From Geomonas azotofigens (GTDB lineage Bacteria; Desulfobacterota; Desulfuromonadia; Geobacterales; Geobacteraceae): DNA of 64,000 bases. The translations under genes and the position numbers were made by a program. Below the pieces are notes generated by a model. That model made no database searches and was not told the DNA's origin. It saw nothing but the letters and a program-made list of their open reading frames with translations. How positions within the stretch are numbered: position 1 is the first letter of the stretch; each line of letters starts with the position of its first letter. The stretch is taken from contig NZ_JAHLME010000002.1 of assembly GCF_018919395.1 (NCBI RefSeq), positions 620,001 through 684,000 on the forward strand, written 5' to 3'. This document shows positions 8,542-16,151 of the stretch, in pieces.

Positions 8542-8811
8542 CTACGCGGCTTTGACCGCACGCTTGCGGGGCGCCTTCTTCTCTTTGGGAAGGGTCGTCC
8601 TTTGCGCCGGCTTCTGCTCGACAGCGGCTACCGGCAGGAACGCGCGAGGGTCCGCCGGGTGCAGGTCACCCAGGTGGGAACTGGCGATCTTCCTGACGAT
8701 CCCGTCGTTGAAATGAATGGCAACCCAGGTCGGGCAAATCTCGTTGACTTTACCGACACCCCATTGGCTCGCTCCACAGTGGCTAACTACATCACCTCGT
8801 TTGATGGACAT
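8542..8811 (-). CDS. DUF3553 domain protein
   Basis: This 89-residue protein has an N-terminal domain with RGDVVSHCGASQWGVGKV, typical of DUF3553 (a small beta-barrel also found as a tail on UvrD/PcrA-type helicases), and a basic, disordered C-terminus (KEKKAPRKRAVKA). The start at 8811 is preceded by AAGGGGAT; an in-frame ATG 13 codons upstream lacks a good site. A nucleic-acid or RNA-polymerase binding role is inference from the basic tail and from family occurrence. The 290 nt upstream (8812-9103) hold nothing else recognisable. Confidence 0.7.
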   Translation of the reverse strand: MSIKRGDVVSHCGASQWGVGKVNEICPTWVAIHFNDGIVRKIASSHLGDLHPADPRAFLPVAAVEQKPAQRTTLPKEKKAPRKRAVKAA

Positions 8812-9008
8812 ATGATCCCCTTGCTTGGTTGGCAACATGAAAGGTGGCACACCGGCATGACCGGGTGGGCGGGCGACAGGACAGGGTCCCGCAAGCCTGC
8901 CAGGGCGTAGGCCGGGAGGTACGGCGCCAGGCGAACCTAGCGGTCAGCGCCGTTTGAAGCGGGGTTGTGCGGGTGCAACAGTGATCGGCAGGGAGGGTCG
9001 ATAAAGAT

Positions 9009-9039
9009 GTGGCCCCCGAGGTTGGTTCAAGGGGGCCAC
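9009..9039 (-). terminator. Terminator of the cold-shock gene
   Basis: Perfect 9-bp arms GTGGCCCCC / GGGGGCCAC have a 13-nt loop and lie about 65 bp past the minus-strand csp stop. On the minus strand they are followed by ATCTTTAT, a weak U-tract. Confidence 0.65.
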
Positions 9040-9103
9040 GTCCTTAGGTAAAACTGTTCGGGGCGCGTCGGGCGGAACCCGCCGCTCCGCCGGGTGCTTC
9101 TAG

Positions 9104-9304
9104 TTACACCCTTTTTACGTTGGCAGCCTGGAGGCCTTTGGGCCCTTTGACCACGTCGAAAGTCACGCTATCACCTTCAGCCAAGGATTTGAAGCCGTCG
9201 CCGCTAATGGCGGAGAAGTGGCAGAATACGTCCTCACCGTTCTCCTGCTCGAGAAAACCAAAACCCTTGCTGTCGTTGAACCATTTTACAGTACCGTTTG
9301 CCAT
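9104..9304 (-). CDS. Cold-shock family protein (CspA-like)
   Basis: This 66-residue single-domain OB-fold RNA/ssDNA chaperone opens [23 protein letters not shown]1 is KGFGFLEQ and RNP2 is DVFCHFSAI, with cysteine in place of the more usual valine. The start follows GGAG with a 10-nt gap. The long AT-rich upstream region suggests a structured leader, as in other csp genes. It is probably a constitutive or cold/stress-induced paralogue; several per genome are usual in this group. Confidence 0.95.
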   Translation of the reverse strand: MANGTVKWFNDSKGFGFLEQENGEDVFCHFSAISGDGFKSLAEGDSVTFDVVKGPKGLQAANVKRV

Positions 9305-9660
9305 GTCTTTTCAATCTCCAAAAGTGTGTTGCGAATATGTCCGGAAATCCGGAACTTTTTCCACGGTAACAGGTTAGTATTCACAAAGCAAGCTATTTAA
9401 ATAAGGTCCACATACTTTCAATGCCCGTTTTTTAGCTTTTTATGCGTCACTGGTGGCAAGAAACAAGCTTTTAGAAAATGGAGTTTATGTAACATGTTCA
9501 GTTACTTACCCGACAATAATATTATAAATCCCCAAGCTCGAGGATTATTGTTGCTATTTAAATGGTGGAGGTTCAGCATTGGTAGAATTTTCGACCCAAC
9601 GAAAAAAGTAACGCCGCGTGAACCTCATCGAGTAAGCCGGCTTTTTGTCAAGGAGATCTG
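9305..9660. other. AT-rich divergent intergenic region with inverted repeat
   Basis: These 356 bp lie between csp (-) and a small basic protein (+). Composition is far more AT-rich than the neighbours. ACAATAAT (9513-9520) and ATTATTGT (9544-9551) form a perfect 8-bp inverted repeat 23 bp apart. On the minus strand a TTGAAA (9416-9421) could be a csp -35, but no good -10 is correctly spaced. No open reading frame of note is seen. Confidence 0.4.
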
Positions 9661-9819
9661 ATGGCACAACCCAATTTCAAATTTCAAAAGCGCCAGAAGG
9701 AACTGGACCGCATAAAGAAACAGCAGGAGAAGGCCCTGCGCAAACAGGAAAAATCGGACCAACCCCTCGCCGACGAGGCCGACGGCCAGGATGCTCAGTC
9801 CGGCGAGATCGAGCCGTAG
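9661..9819 (+). CDS. Small basic/charged conserved hypothetical protein (52 aa)
   Basis: The ATG at 9661 sits 6 nt behind a strong AAGGAGAT site. The 52-residue product starts MAQPNFKFQKRQKELDRIKK, a very basic predicted helix, then turns acidic (LADEADGQDAQSGEIEP). Similar small MAQPNFKFQKRQKE proteins are familiar in Geobacter-type genomes, but no function is known. It ends 47 bp before the acyltransferase and may be co-transcribed with it. Confidence 0.7.
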   Translation: MAQPNFKFQKRQKELDRIKKQQEKALRKQEKSDQPLADEADGQDAQSGEIEP

Positions 9820-9866
9820 CTCCCCCCGGAGCGCGACAGATGCGACAAGGTTAAATAAGGTATCTT

Positions 9867-10781
9867 ATGCGACAAGTATTCTGGAGGCTGCAGGCGGCGG
9901 TCTTCTACTGCCTCACCCTGGCCGGCGCCCTGATACCGAGCACGTTGTTCAAGCGCTGCGGGGGCATGGTAGGACACGTCCTTTGGCGCCTGCTCCCCTC
10001 CCGCCGGGCCGTCGTGATCGACAACCTGCGGCAGGCCCTCCCCTACCTGAAGGGACACCCGCTTTGGCAGAATTCCAACGGTGAAGCAGGGGCGATCGCC
10101 CTCGAGAACTACGGCAACCTGGGAAAATCGCTGATCGAGATCTGCCAGCTCTATCATGGCCGCGGCGACCACCTCATTGCCGCTCTCGAGGTGCGCGGCC
10201 TGGAGCACTACGAGAAGGCCCGGGCCAAGGGGAAAGGCATCATCTGTTTCAGCGGTCACTGCGGCAACTGGGAGCTGATGGCGCTCGCGTTCAGCCGCTT
10301 GTTCGGTGACGGCGTCGTGGTGGCCAGGCGCCAGAACAACCCGTTCTTCAACCAGATGGTGGAGCGGATGCGCATGAGTTACCGAAGCCGCGTGATCTAC
10401 AAGAAGGGGGCCTTTAGGGGGATACTCTCCGCGCTGAGGTCCGGGGAACTGGTCGGCATCCTCGCTGACCAGGCGGCCGGCCCCGAAGACGGGGTCCTGG
10501 TCAGCATGCTGGGGCGCAGGGCCTGGGCGACCAAGGCGCCGGTGCTCATCGCCCGCAAAAGCGGGGCTCCGCTGCTCCCCGTATTCATCCATCGCGAGGG
10601 GGAGAGCCACGTCATCACCTTTCATCCCGAGCACCGTTTCAGCGGGGACATGAGCGACCACGGCATCCAGAAGGAAACCCAGGCGCTCTCGCGGTACGTG
10701 GAGGACTTCGTCGCCGCCCATCCCACCCAGTGGTACTGGATGCACCGGCGCTGGAAACGGGCCGGAGAGGCGAGCGCCTGA
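9867..10781 (+). CDS. Lipid A biosynthesis (KDO)2-lipid IVA acyltransferase family
   Basis: This 304-residue membrane-associated enzyme of the LpxL/LpxM (HtrB/MsbB) family transfers a secondary acyl chain onto the lipid A precursor at the inner membrane. The signature HX4E occurs in SGHCGNWEL. RRQNNPFFN and ADQAAGPEDGVLVSMLGRRAW match the substrate-binding blocks, and HPTQWYWMHRRWK is the usual C-terminal motif. An N-terminal hydrophobic helix (AAVFYCLTLAGALIP) anchors it. No other LPS gene is nearby, so specificity for the L or M position cannot be assigned. Confidence 0.88.
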   Translation: MRQVFWRLQAAVFYCLTLAGALIPSTLFKRCGGMVGHVLWRLLPSRRAVVIDNLRQALPYLKGHPLWQNSNGEAGAIALENYGNLGKSLIEICQLYHGRGDHLIAALEVRGLEHYEKARAKGKGIICFSGHCGNWELMALAFSRLFGDGVVVARRQNNPFFNQMVERMRMSYRSRVIYKKGAFRGILSALRSGELVGILADQAAGPEDGVLVSMLGRRAWATKAPVLIARKSGAPLLPVFIHREGESHVITFHPEHRFSGDMSDHGIQKETQALSRYVEDFVAAHPTQWYWMHRRWKRAGEASA

Positions 10782-10793
10782 AACCGGGACAAA

Positions 10794-10823
10794 AAAGGGA
10801 CCAGCCTTCGGGCTGGTCCCTTT
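10794..10823. terminator. Bidirectional Rho-independent terminator
   Basis: A 13-bp perfect stem AAAGGGACCAGCC / GGCTGGTCCCTTT with a TTCG tetraloop lies between the convergent acyltransferase and cupin genes. Confidence 0.9.
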
Positions 10824-10854
10824 GCGTTTCCCGCTCCGCGCATGCCGGGCTCCG

Positions 10855-11316
10855 CTACTTGCCACCCTTCACGGGGTGCAGGCTCCAGGGGCCGCGCGTC
10901 GCTATCTGCAGCACGGTTTCCTCGTCCACCCAGGCGTTATGCACCTTCTTGGGCGGCAGCGCGAAGTAGCTTCCCGCAGGAAGCACGGTCGGGTTGTCCT
11001 GGGTCATGCCCATGGCGAGCTTGATGGTCCCGGAAATTACCGTCACCCGTTCCACGTTGTCATGGAAATGCGGCGCGATCCTGGCGCCGGCGGGGAGCTT
11101 GAGCCTCGCCACGAAAAAGCCCGGCTTGGCCATGTCCCCTTCCAAAACGGCCATCTGCGCGCCGGGTATCGCCGGCGGACCGGCGTGCCACTGTATGTCG
11201 TTTGGTACCGTAATCACCTGCTGCACCGCAGCCTTGGCGACCTTCTTCTCCGCCGCGACTCCGACGGCGGCCATGGAGAAAAAGACCATCATCAGGAACA
11301 GCATCGTCCTTTTCAT
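10855..11316 (-). CDS. Exported cupin-domain protein
   Basis: This 153-residue protein has a signal peptide (MKRTMLFLMMVFFSMAAVGVAA) and one small cupin barrel. The metal-binding block is PHFHDNVERVTVISG, in which two His and a Glu are in the usual order, and the second block is LPPKKVHNAW. It is therefore likely a periplasmic metal-binding cupin; the catalytic role is unknown. It is divergent from the Lrp-type regulator, with 185 bp between the starts. Confidence 0.8.
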   Translation of the reverse strand: MKRTMLFLMMVFFSMAAVGVAAEKKVAKAAVQQVITVPNDIQWHAGPPAIPGAQMAVLEGDMAKPGFFVARLKLPAGARIAPHFHDNVERVTVISGTIKLAMGMTQDNPTVLPAGSYFALPPKKVHNAWVDEETVLQIATRGPWSLHPVKGGK

Positions 11317-11448
11317 GTCAGCCTCCTCAACAGCCTAAAAATCCTGGTTTTCCAACCAGCCTGTATCCTATTGTACGGCCCGCCGCCGCGCCATGCCAGA
11401 CAAATCCCCCCCCGATCTCCCGCCCCCGGACCATTCCGAAAATAATTC

Positions 11449-11477
11449 TTTACAAGGTATGACAATATGAATAAAAT
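11449..11477 (+). promoter_or_regulatory. Sigma70-type promoter of the Lrp-like gene
   Basis: -35 TTTACA (11449-11454), an exact 17-bp spacer and -10 TAAAAT (11472-11477) each match the consensus at five of six positions. The expected start is near 11484, giving a short leader before the ATG at 11502. Confidence 0.65.
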
Positions 11478-11501
11478 TCGCACCAAAAGGTGTAAACGAG
11501 A

Positions 11502-11972
11502 ATGTTTGACGAAATAGACATCCACATACTGGAGATTCTTCAGGAGAAGGCGAGGATCCCCAACGCGGAGGTCGCCCGGCAGGTGGGCATGGCCCCTTCG
11601 GCGGTACTGGAGCGGATCCGCAAGCTCGAGGAGCGGGGCATCATCGAGGGGTACGAGGTAAGGCTCAACCCCGCCTGCTTCCACCAGGGGCTCTCCGCCT
11701 TCGTCCAGGTCGAGACCGACGGCACCGACGCGCAGACCGCCGCGGCGCTCGCCGCCATCTCCTCGGTGCAGGAGGTGCACCAGGTGGTCGGTCCGGACGG
11801 CTTTTTGGTCAAGCTGAGAACCGCCGACCACACCACCCTGGCCAAGATCCTGCGCCAGATCAGGCCCCTACCCGGGGTGAGGTCGATCCGCACCCAGGTG
11901 GTCCTGGAAACGGTCAAGGAAACCAGAAGGGTGGATCTCGCGGAACACAACGGCAACGGCCGTCACTCTTAA
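11502..11972 (+). CDS. Lrp/AsnC-family transcriptional regulator
   Basis: This 156-residue protein has an N-terminal winged HTH (DIHILEILQEKARIPNAEVARQVGMAPSAVLERIRKLEERGII, about residues 4-48) and a C-terminal AsnC ligand-binding (RAM) domain (about 65-140). Members sense amino acids and form octamers. It is followed 48 nt later by a diaminopimelate-decarboxylase-like gene, so lysine or a related amino acid is the natural guess for ligand. Autoregulation from the promoter just upstream is likely but not shown. Confidence 0.9.
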   Translation: MFDEIDIHILEILQEKARIPNAEVARQVGMAPSAVLERIRKLEERGIIEGYEVRLNPACFHQGLSAFVQVETDGTDAQTAAALAAISSVQEVHQVVGPDGFLVKLRTADHTTLAKILRQIRPLPGVRSIRTQVVLETVKETRRVDLAEHNGNGRHS

Positions 11973-12020
11973 TACAATACGCGTTGCGCAGCTACCATCA
12001 TTAGAAGGAGAACCAAAGTC

Positions 12021-13280
12021 ATGCCGATGTCCGCTTCTTTCAAAGAACGTCTGTTCCCCCGGATCCCCGCCATCCAGCAGCATTTCCAGACCCCGTTCCA
12101 CATCTACGACGAGGCGGGCATCCGCGAGACCGGCGCCAACCTCATCAAGGCCTTCTCCGCCATCCCGGGCTTCCGCGAGTTCTTCGCCGTGAAGGCGCTC
12201 CCGAACCGGGAGATCCTGAAGCTCATGAAGGAGATGGGCTTCGGCTTCGACTGCAGCTCCATTCCCGAGCTGATCCAGGCTCGCCAGTTGGGCGCGAAGC
12301 CGGAAGACATCATGTTCACCTCCAACAACACGAGCCAGGAAGAGTTCGAGTTCGCGGCCAAGGACGGCGGCTGCATCCTGAACCTCGACGACATCTCCCT
12401 CATCGACAAGGTACCGGTCTTCCCCGAGCTGATCTGCTTCCGCTACAACCCCGGCCCGCGCCGCACCGGCAACGTCATCATCGGCAACCCCGAAGAGGCG
12501 AAGTACGGCGTCTCCCACGAGCAGGTGGTCGAGGCCTACCGGAAAGCCCAGGCGCGCGGCGCCAAGCGCTTCGGCCTGCACACCATGGTCGCCTCCAACG
12601 AGCTCGACTACACCTACATCGTGGAGACCGCCCGCATGGTGCTCGAGGTCGCCGAGGAGGTCGAGGCGGCGCTCGGCATCACCTTCGAGTTCGTCAACAT
12701 CGGCGGCGGCTTCGGCATCCCCTACCGCCCGGAGCAGAAGGCGCTCGACCTCCCCACCATGTCCAGGGAGATCACCGCGCTCTTCGCGGACTTCCGCTCC
12801 CGTCACGGCCACGCGCCGGCCATGTTCATGGAGAGCGGCCGTTTCATGACCGGCCCGCACGGCGCCCTGGTGGCAACCGCCATCAACAGCAAGGACACCT
12901 ACAGAAAGTACATCGGCCTGGACGCCTGCATGTCCTCGCTGATGCGCCCCGCGCTGTACGGCTCCTACCACCACATCGACGTTGTGGGCAAGGAGGGCGT
13001 TGAGCGCAGCGAAGTTTACGACGTGGTCGGCTCGCTGTGCGAGAACAACGACAAGTTCGCCATCCAGCGCGAGCTCCCCCCCATCGAGGACGGCGACCTG
13101 GTCGTGATCCACGATTCCGGCGCACACGGCCACGCCATGGGCTTCCAGTACAACGGCAGGCTGCGTCCCAAGGAGCTCATGCTGCGCGCCGACGGCCGGG
13201 TGGAGCTGATCCGCCGCGCCGAGACCGTCGAGGACTACTTCGCCACTTACAACTTCGAACAGAACGTGCTGAAGCCGTAG
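12021..13280 (+). CDS. Diaminopimelate decarboxylase-like PLP enzyme (fold type III)
   Basis: This 419-residue member of the Orn/DAP/Arg decarboxylase-2 family has the PLP lysine in FFAVKALPN, the glycine-rich phosphate-binding NIGGGFGIPYRP, and the second-subunit catalytic Cys in VGSLCENNDKFA. DAP decarboxylase is expected: meso-diaminopimelate to lysine, the last step of lysine synthesis. Two differences from typical LysA are visible. AVKANPN reads AVKALPN, and the substrate-contacting GAYG motif reads GAHG. The ATG at 12021 follows GGAG with a 10-nt gap; 12027 is an alternative start. An Lrp-type regulator is directly upstream. Confidence 0.8.
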   Translation: MPMSASFKERLFPRIPAIQQHFQTPFHIYDEAGIRETGANLIKAFSAIPGFREFFAVKALPNREILKLMKEMGFGFDCSSIPELIQARQLGAKPEDIMFTSNNTSQEEFEFAAKDGGCILNLDDISLIDKVPVFPELICFRYNPGPRRTGNVIIGNPEEAKYGVSHEQVVEAYRKAQARGAKRFGLHTMVASNELDYTYIVETARMVLEVAEEVEAALGITFEFVNIGGGFGIPYRPEQKALDLPTMSREITALFADFRSRHGHAPAMFMESGRFMTGPHGALVATAINSKDTYRKYIGLDACMSSLMRPALYGSYHHIDVVGKEGVERSEVYDVVGSLCENNDKFAIQRELPPIEDGDLVVIHDSGAHGHAMGFQYNGRLRPKELMLRADGRVELIRRAETVEDYFATYNFEQNVLKP

Positions 13281-13327
13281 AGCTCTCCGCTAGAGCTAGG
13301 CGAGCACACGCTCTTGAATAAAACGAG

Positions 13328-13358
13328 AAAGGCACCCCGCCTCAGGCAGGGTGCCTTT
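13328..13358 (+). terminator. Rho-independent terminator
   Basis: The stem AAAGGCACCC / GGGTGCCTTT has an 11-nt loop and a T-run. It ends the Lrp-decarboxylase unit; the next gene is convergent. Confidence 0.85.
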
Positions 13359-13478
13359 TCCCATTATGGTCTACAAAACCAAATCCCCTCTGTCTCTCCT
13401 TCGCAAAGGGGAGGACGCGGGTTCTCGTGGTCGCTTGTGAACGGCTAGCTGCATTTTCTGGGAATTCCCGAAGGAACG

Positions 13479-15989
13479 CTACAAGGCCGCCTCTTCCCCG
13501 GCTCTGAAGGCGGTGCGAGCAAAGGCATCGCGCAGGAAGGCGTCGGCCTCGGCGGCGGGCATCGGCCGCGCGTGCAGGTACCCCTGGACCTGGTCGCACT
13601 TGCACAGCAGGAGTTTCTCTTCCTCCTCCTGGCTCTCCACCCCTTCGGCGATCACCTTGAGCCCCATGCTGTGCCCGATGGCGACGATGGCCTTGATGAT
13701 GCCGACGGCATCGTCCCGGACGGTGACATCCCTGACGAAGGACTGGTCGATCTTGATCCGGTCCACCGAAAAGTTCTTCAGGTAGCTCAACGAAGAGTAC
13801 CCGGTCCCGAAGTCGTCGATGGAGACCTGCACCCCGAGCGACTTGAACATGCGCAAAAGCGCCACCGATTCGGCCGCTTTCTCCATGAGCATGCTCTCGG
13901 TCAGTTCCAGGTCGAGGTACTTGGGCTCCAGCCCCGCCTCAAGGAGCGTCCCTACCACCATCTCGGAAAATCCCTCCTGCATCATCTGCTTGATGGAGAC
14001 GTTGACGCTGACAGTTACCTGGTAGCCTTCCTGATGCCACCGCTTGCACTGGGTGCACGCCTCGCGCAGCACCCAAGCCCCCAGCTCGTGGATCAACCCG
14101 GTCTGCTCGGCGATGGGGATGAAGCGCGCCGGCGAGACCATCCCCAGGGTGTCGTCGTGCCAGCGGGCCAGGGCCTCCATGGCGACCACCCTCCCCTCCC
14201 GCAGCTCGAGCTGCGGCTGGTAGTGCAGTGTGAGCCGGTCGTTTTTGAGCGCATCGCGCAAAGCCGCCTCGAGCGCCACCCGCTCCTGCGCCTGCTGGTT
14301 CAGTCCTTTTGAGAAGTACTGGTAACGGTTACCACCGGCGCTTTTGGCGGCGTACATGGCAAGGTCGCCGTTTTTCAGCAGGGTGGCGATGTCGTCGCCA
14401 TCCTCGGGGAAGAGGACGATACCGATGCTGGCGCCGGAATAGATCTGACGGTTCTCCACCTCGAAAGGCTGCTTGCCCAGGTCGAGCAGCTTCTCGGCCA
14501 GCTTGGCTATGCCGTCGCCCCCCGACACCTGGCAGCACAGCAGGGCGAATTCGTCTCCCCCGAGGCGGGCGAACGTGTCGCTCGCCCTCATGATCGTCCG
14601 GAAACGCTGCACCACAAGCTGCAACAACTGGTCGCCGGCATGGTGCCCCAGTGTGTCGTTCACGTCCTTGAAGTGGTCCAGGTCGAAGAAGAGGACGGCG
14701 AACATCTCGCCGTAGCGCTTGGCGCGGGCGAGCGCCTGGGAACAACGGTCGTAGAAGAGGGTCCGGTTGGCAAGACCAGTCAACTGGTCGAAGTAGGCGA
14801 GGTTGTGCACCTCCAGCTCCGCCTGCTTGCGCAACGTGATGTCGTGGCTCAGGCAGAGGAAGCGATCCTTTTTTCCGCTCGACTCGAGCATGGTCGCCGA
14901 CAGTTGTACGTGGATGGCACGGCCATCTTCGGTCACCAGGCTGGCCTCCCGCTCCACCAGCCCTTCCTGGCGCAGCACCGCGGCGATGAAATCATCACCC
15001 AGGCTCGGGTCGACGAACAGCCCGGCGAAGTCGCGGCCCACCATGTCCTTCCTGGCGAAGCCGAACACCTCCACGGTAGCCCGATTCACGTCGAGGATGC
15101 CCCCCTCGCGGGAGACCACGGTGAGCGCCTCGGGCATGGTGGCGATGATGCTGTCCAGGTACTTGTTGGTGGAGTTGAGCCGTTCCTCGGAGTCCCGCAA
15201 CCGCTGCACCATGGTGTTGAAGGAGATGGAGACCGCGGTGATCTCGTCATGCTCGGTTTCCGGGACGACCACGTCGCGCTTGCCTGCGGCGACCGCTGCT
15301 GCGGCATCCTTGAGGATCCTGATACGGCGGGAAATCCTGTAGGGAACGGCCACGCTCAAAAGAAGGGCAGCGGTCAACGCCACCACGGAGAGCACCACCG
15401 CAGAAACGATGGCGCTGGAGACGCTTTTCAGTGTTGCGGCGAGGTGCACGTTCAGGTCGGCCATCTCCCGGTCATGCGCCGCGTTGACGGCCTGCAGAAA
15501 ATCCTTCTCCGCCTGCTCGAAGCGCTCCTTGGCGGCGATCAGCTGTAGAGCGCTCCCCCTCGCGTCAACTACGGCGATGTAATCGCGGGACTGCTTCAGC
15601 AGTGCCTGACCGGTCAGTTCCAGCGTCCTGGGCATCCTTTCCGTCCCGTGCACCAGGGTCCTGCTGCAGAGTTCGAGGCTGTTGCGAAAACTCGCCCGTC
15701 CCTCTTCGAGAAGCCGCACCTCTTCCTCTTTGGCCTGCAGAGCCTCTTTCCCCTCGCCTTCCGCAGGCTGCACCGAGGTCAGGAAGGCGTACTCCATCGA
15801 CGAGGAGACAATGCGCAGCCCGGCGTAGCGGAGGTCCTTGAGCACGAGCAGGTGCGGGATGACCTCCTTGTTCACCTTGTAGAAGCTGTCCCTCACCTTC
15901 TGAGCCCCGGAAATCCCCCCGATCGAAATCAGGACGGTGGCACAGATGATGGCGAGATAACTCAACAGCAGTTTAAGCCAGAGTTGCAT
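13479..15989 (-). CDS. Membrane GGDEF/EAL protein with PAS and HAMP (c-di-GMP turnover)
   Basis: This 836-residue protein has a TM helix at about 5-27, a periplasmic four-helix-bundle sensor at about 30-190 and a TM at about 193-215. HAMP follows to about 270, then PAS (275-395), a GGDEF domain with intact LGGDEFALL, and an EAL domain with intact VAMEALARW plus the ELTESMLME and SIDDFGTGYSSLSYL motifs. Both active sites look complete, so it could make and/or degrade cyclic di-GMP. The periplasmic bundle resembles chemoreceptor sensors. The start at 15989 follows GAGGGAG. It is downstream of hcp in the same direction but 160 bp and a hairpin away, so probably a separate unit. Confidence 0.9.
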   Translation of the reverse strand: MQLWLKLLLSYLAIICATVLISIGGISGAQKVRDSFYKVNKEVIPHLLVLKDLRYAGLRIVSSSMEYAFLTSVQPAEGEGKEALQAKEEEVRLLEEGRASFRNSLELCSRTLVHGTERMPRTLELTGQALLKQSRDYIAVVDARGSALQLIAAKERFEQAEKDFLQAVNAAHDREMADLNVHLAATLKSVSSAIVSAVVLSVVALTAALLLSVAVPYRISRRIRILKDAAAAVAAGKRDVVVPETEHDEITAVSISFNTMVQRLRDSEERLNSTNKYLDSIIATMPEALTVVSREGGILDVNRATVEVFGFARKDMVGRDFAGLFVDPSLGDDFIAAVLRQEGLVEREASLVTEDGRAIHVQLSATMLESSGKKDRFLCLSHDITLRKQAELEVHNLAYFDQLTGLANRTLFYDRCSQALARAKRYGEMFAVLFFDLDHFKDVNDTLGHHAGDQLLQLVVQRFRTIMRASDTFARLGGDEFALLCCQVSGGDGIAKLAEKLLDLGKQPFEVENRQIYSGASIGIVLFPEDGDDIATLLKNGDLAMYAAKSAGGNRYQYFSKGLNQQAQERVALEAALRDALKNDRLTLHYQPQLELREGRVVAMEALARWHDDTLGMVSPARFIPIAEQTGLIHELGAWVLREACTQCKRWHQEGYQVTVSVNVSIKQMMQEGFSEMVVGTLLEAGLEPKYLDLELTESMLMEKAAESVALLRMFKSLGVQVSIDDFGTGYSSLSYLKNFSVDRIKIDQSFVRDVTVRDDAVGIIKAIVAIGHSMGLKVIAEGVESQEEEEKLLLCKCDQVQGYLHARPMPAAEADAFLRDAFARTAFRAGEEAAL

Positions 15990-16105
15990 GCTACTCCCTC
16001 AGGTAGGAAACACGATGGTTCAGTCACACGTATCGGCGTGACGCTGTAAAACCTGAGGGAGATCTGCTAAAGGAGCGGCTTGACGGTGGGTGAGTCGGTC
16101 AGGAT

Positions 16106-16133
16106 GCGCGGGGCGGCGAGAGCCGCCCCGCGC
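16106..16133. terminator. Very stable GC hairpin downstream of hcp
   Basis: Perfect 12-bp arms GCGCGGGGCGGC / GCCGCCCCGCGC with a GAGA loop lie 20 bp after the hcp stop. There is no U-tract on either side, so it may act as an RNA-end stabiliser rather than a classical terminator. Confidence 0.55.
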
Positions 16134-16151
16134 TGTGCCAGAAGGGGGTCA

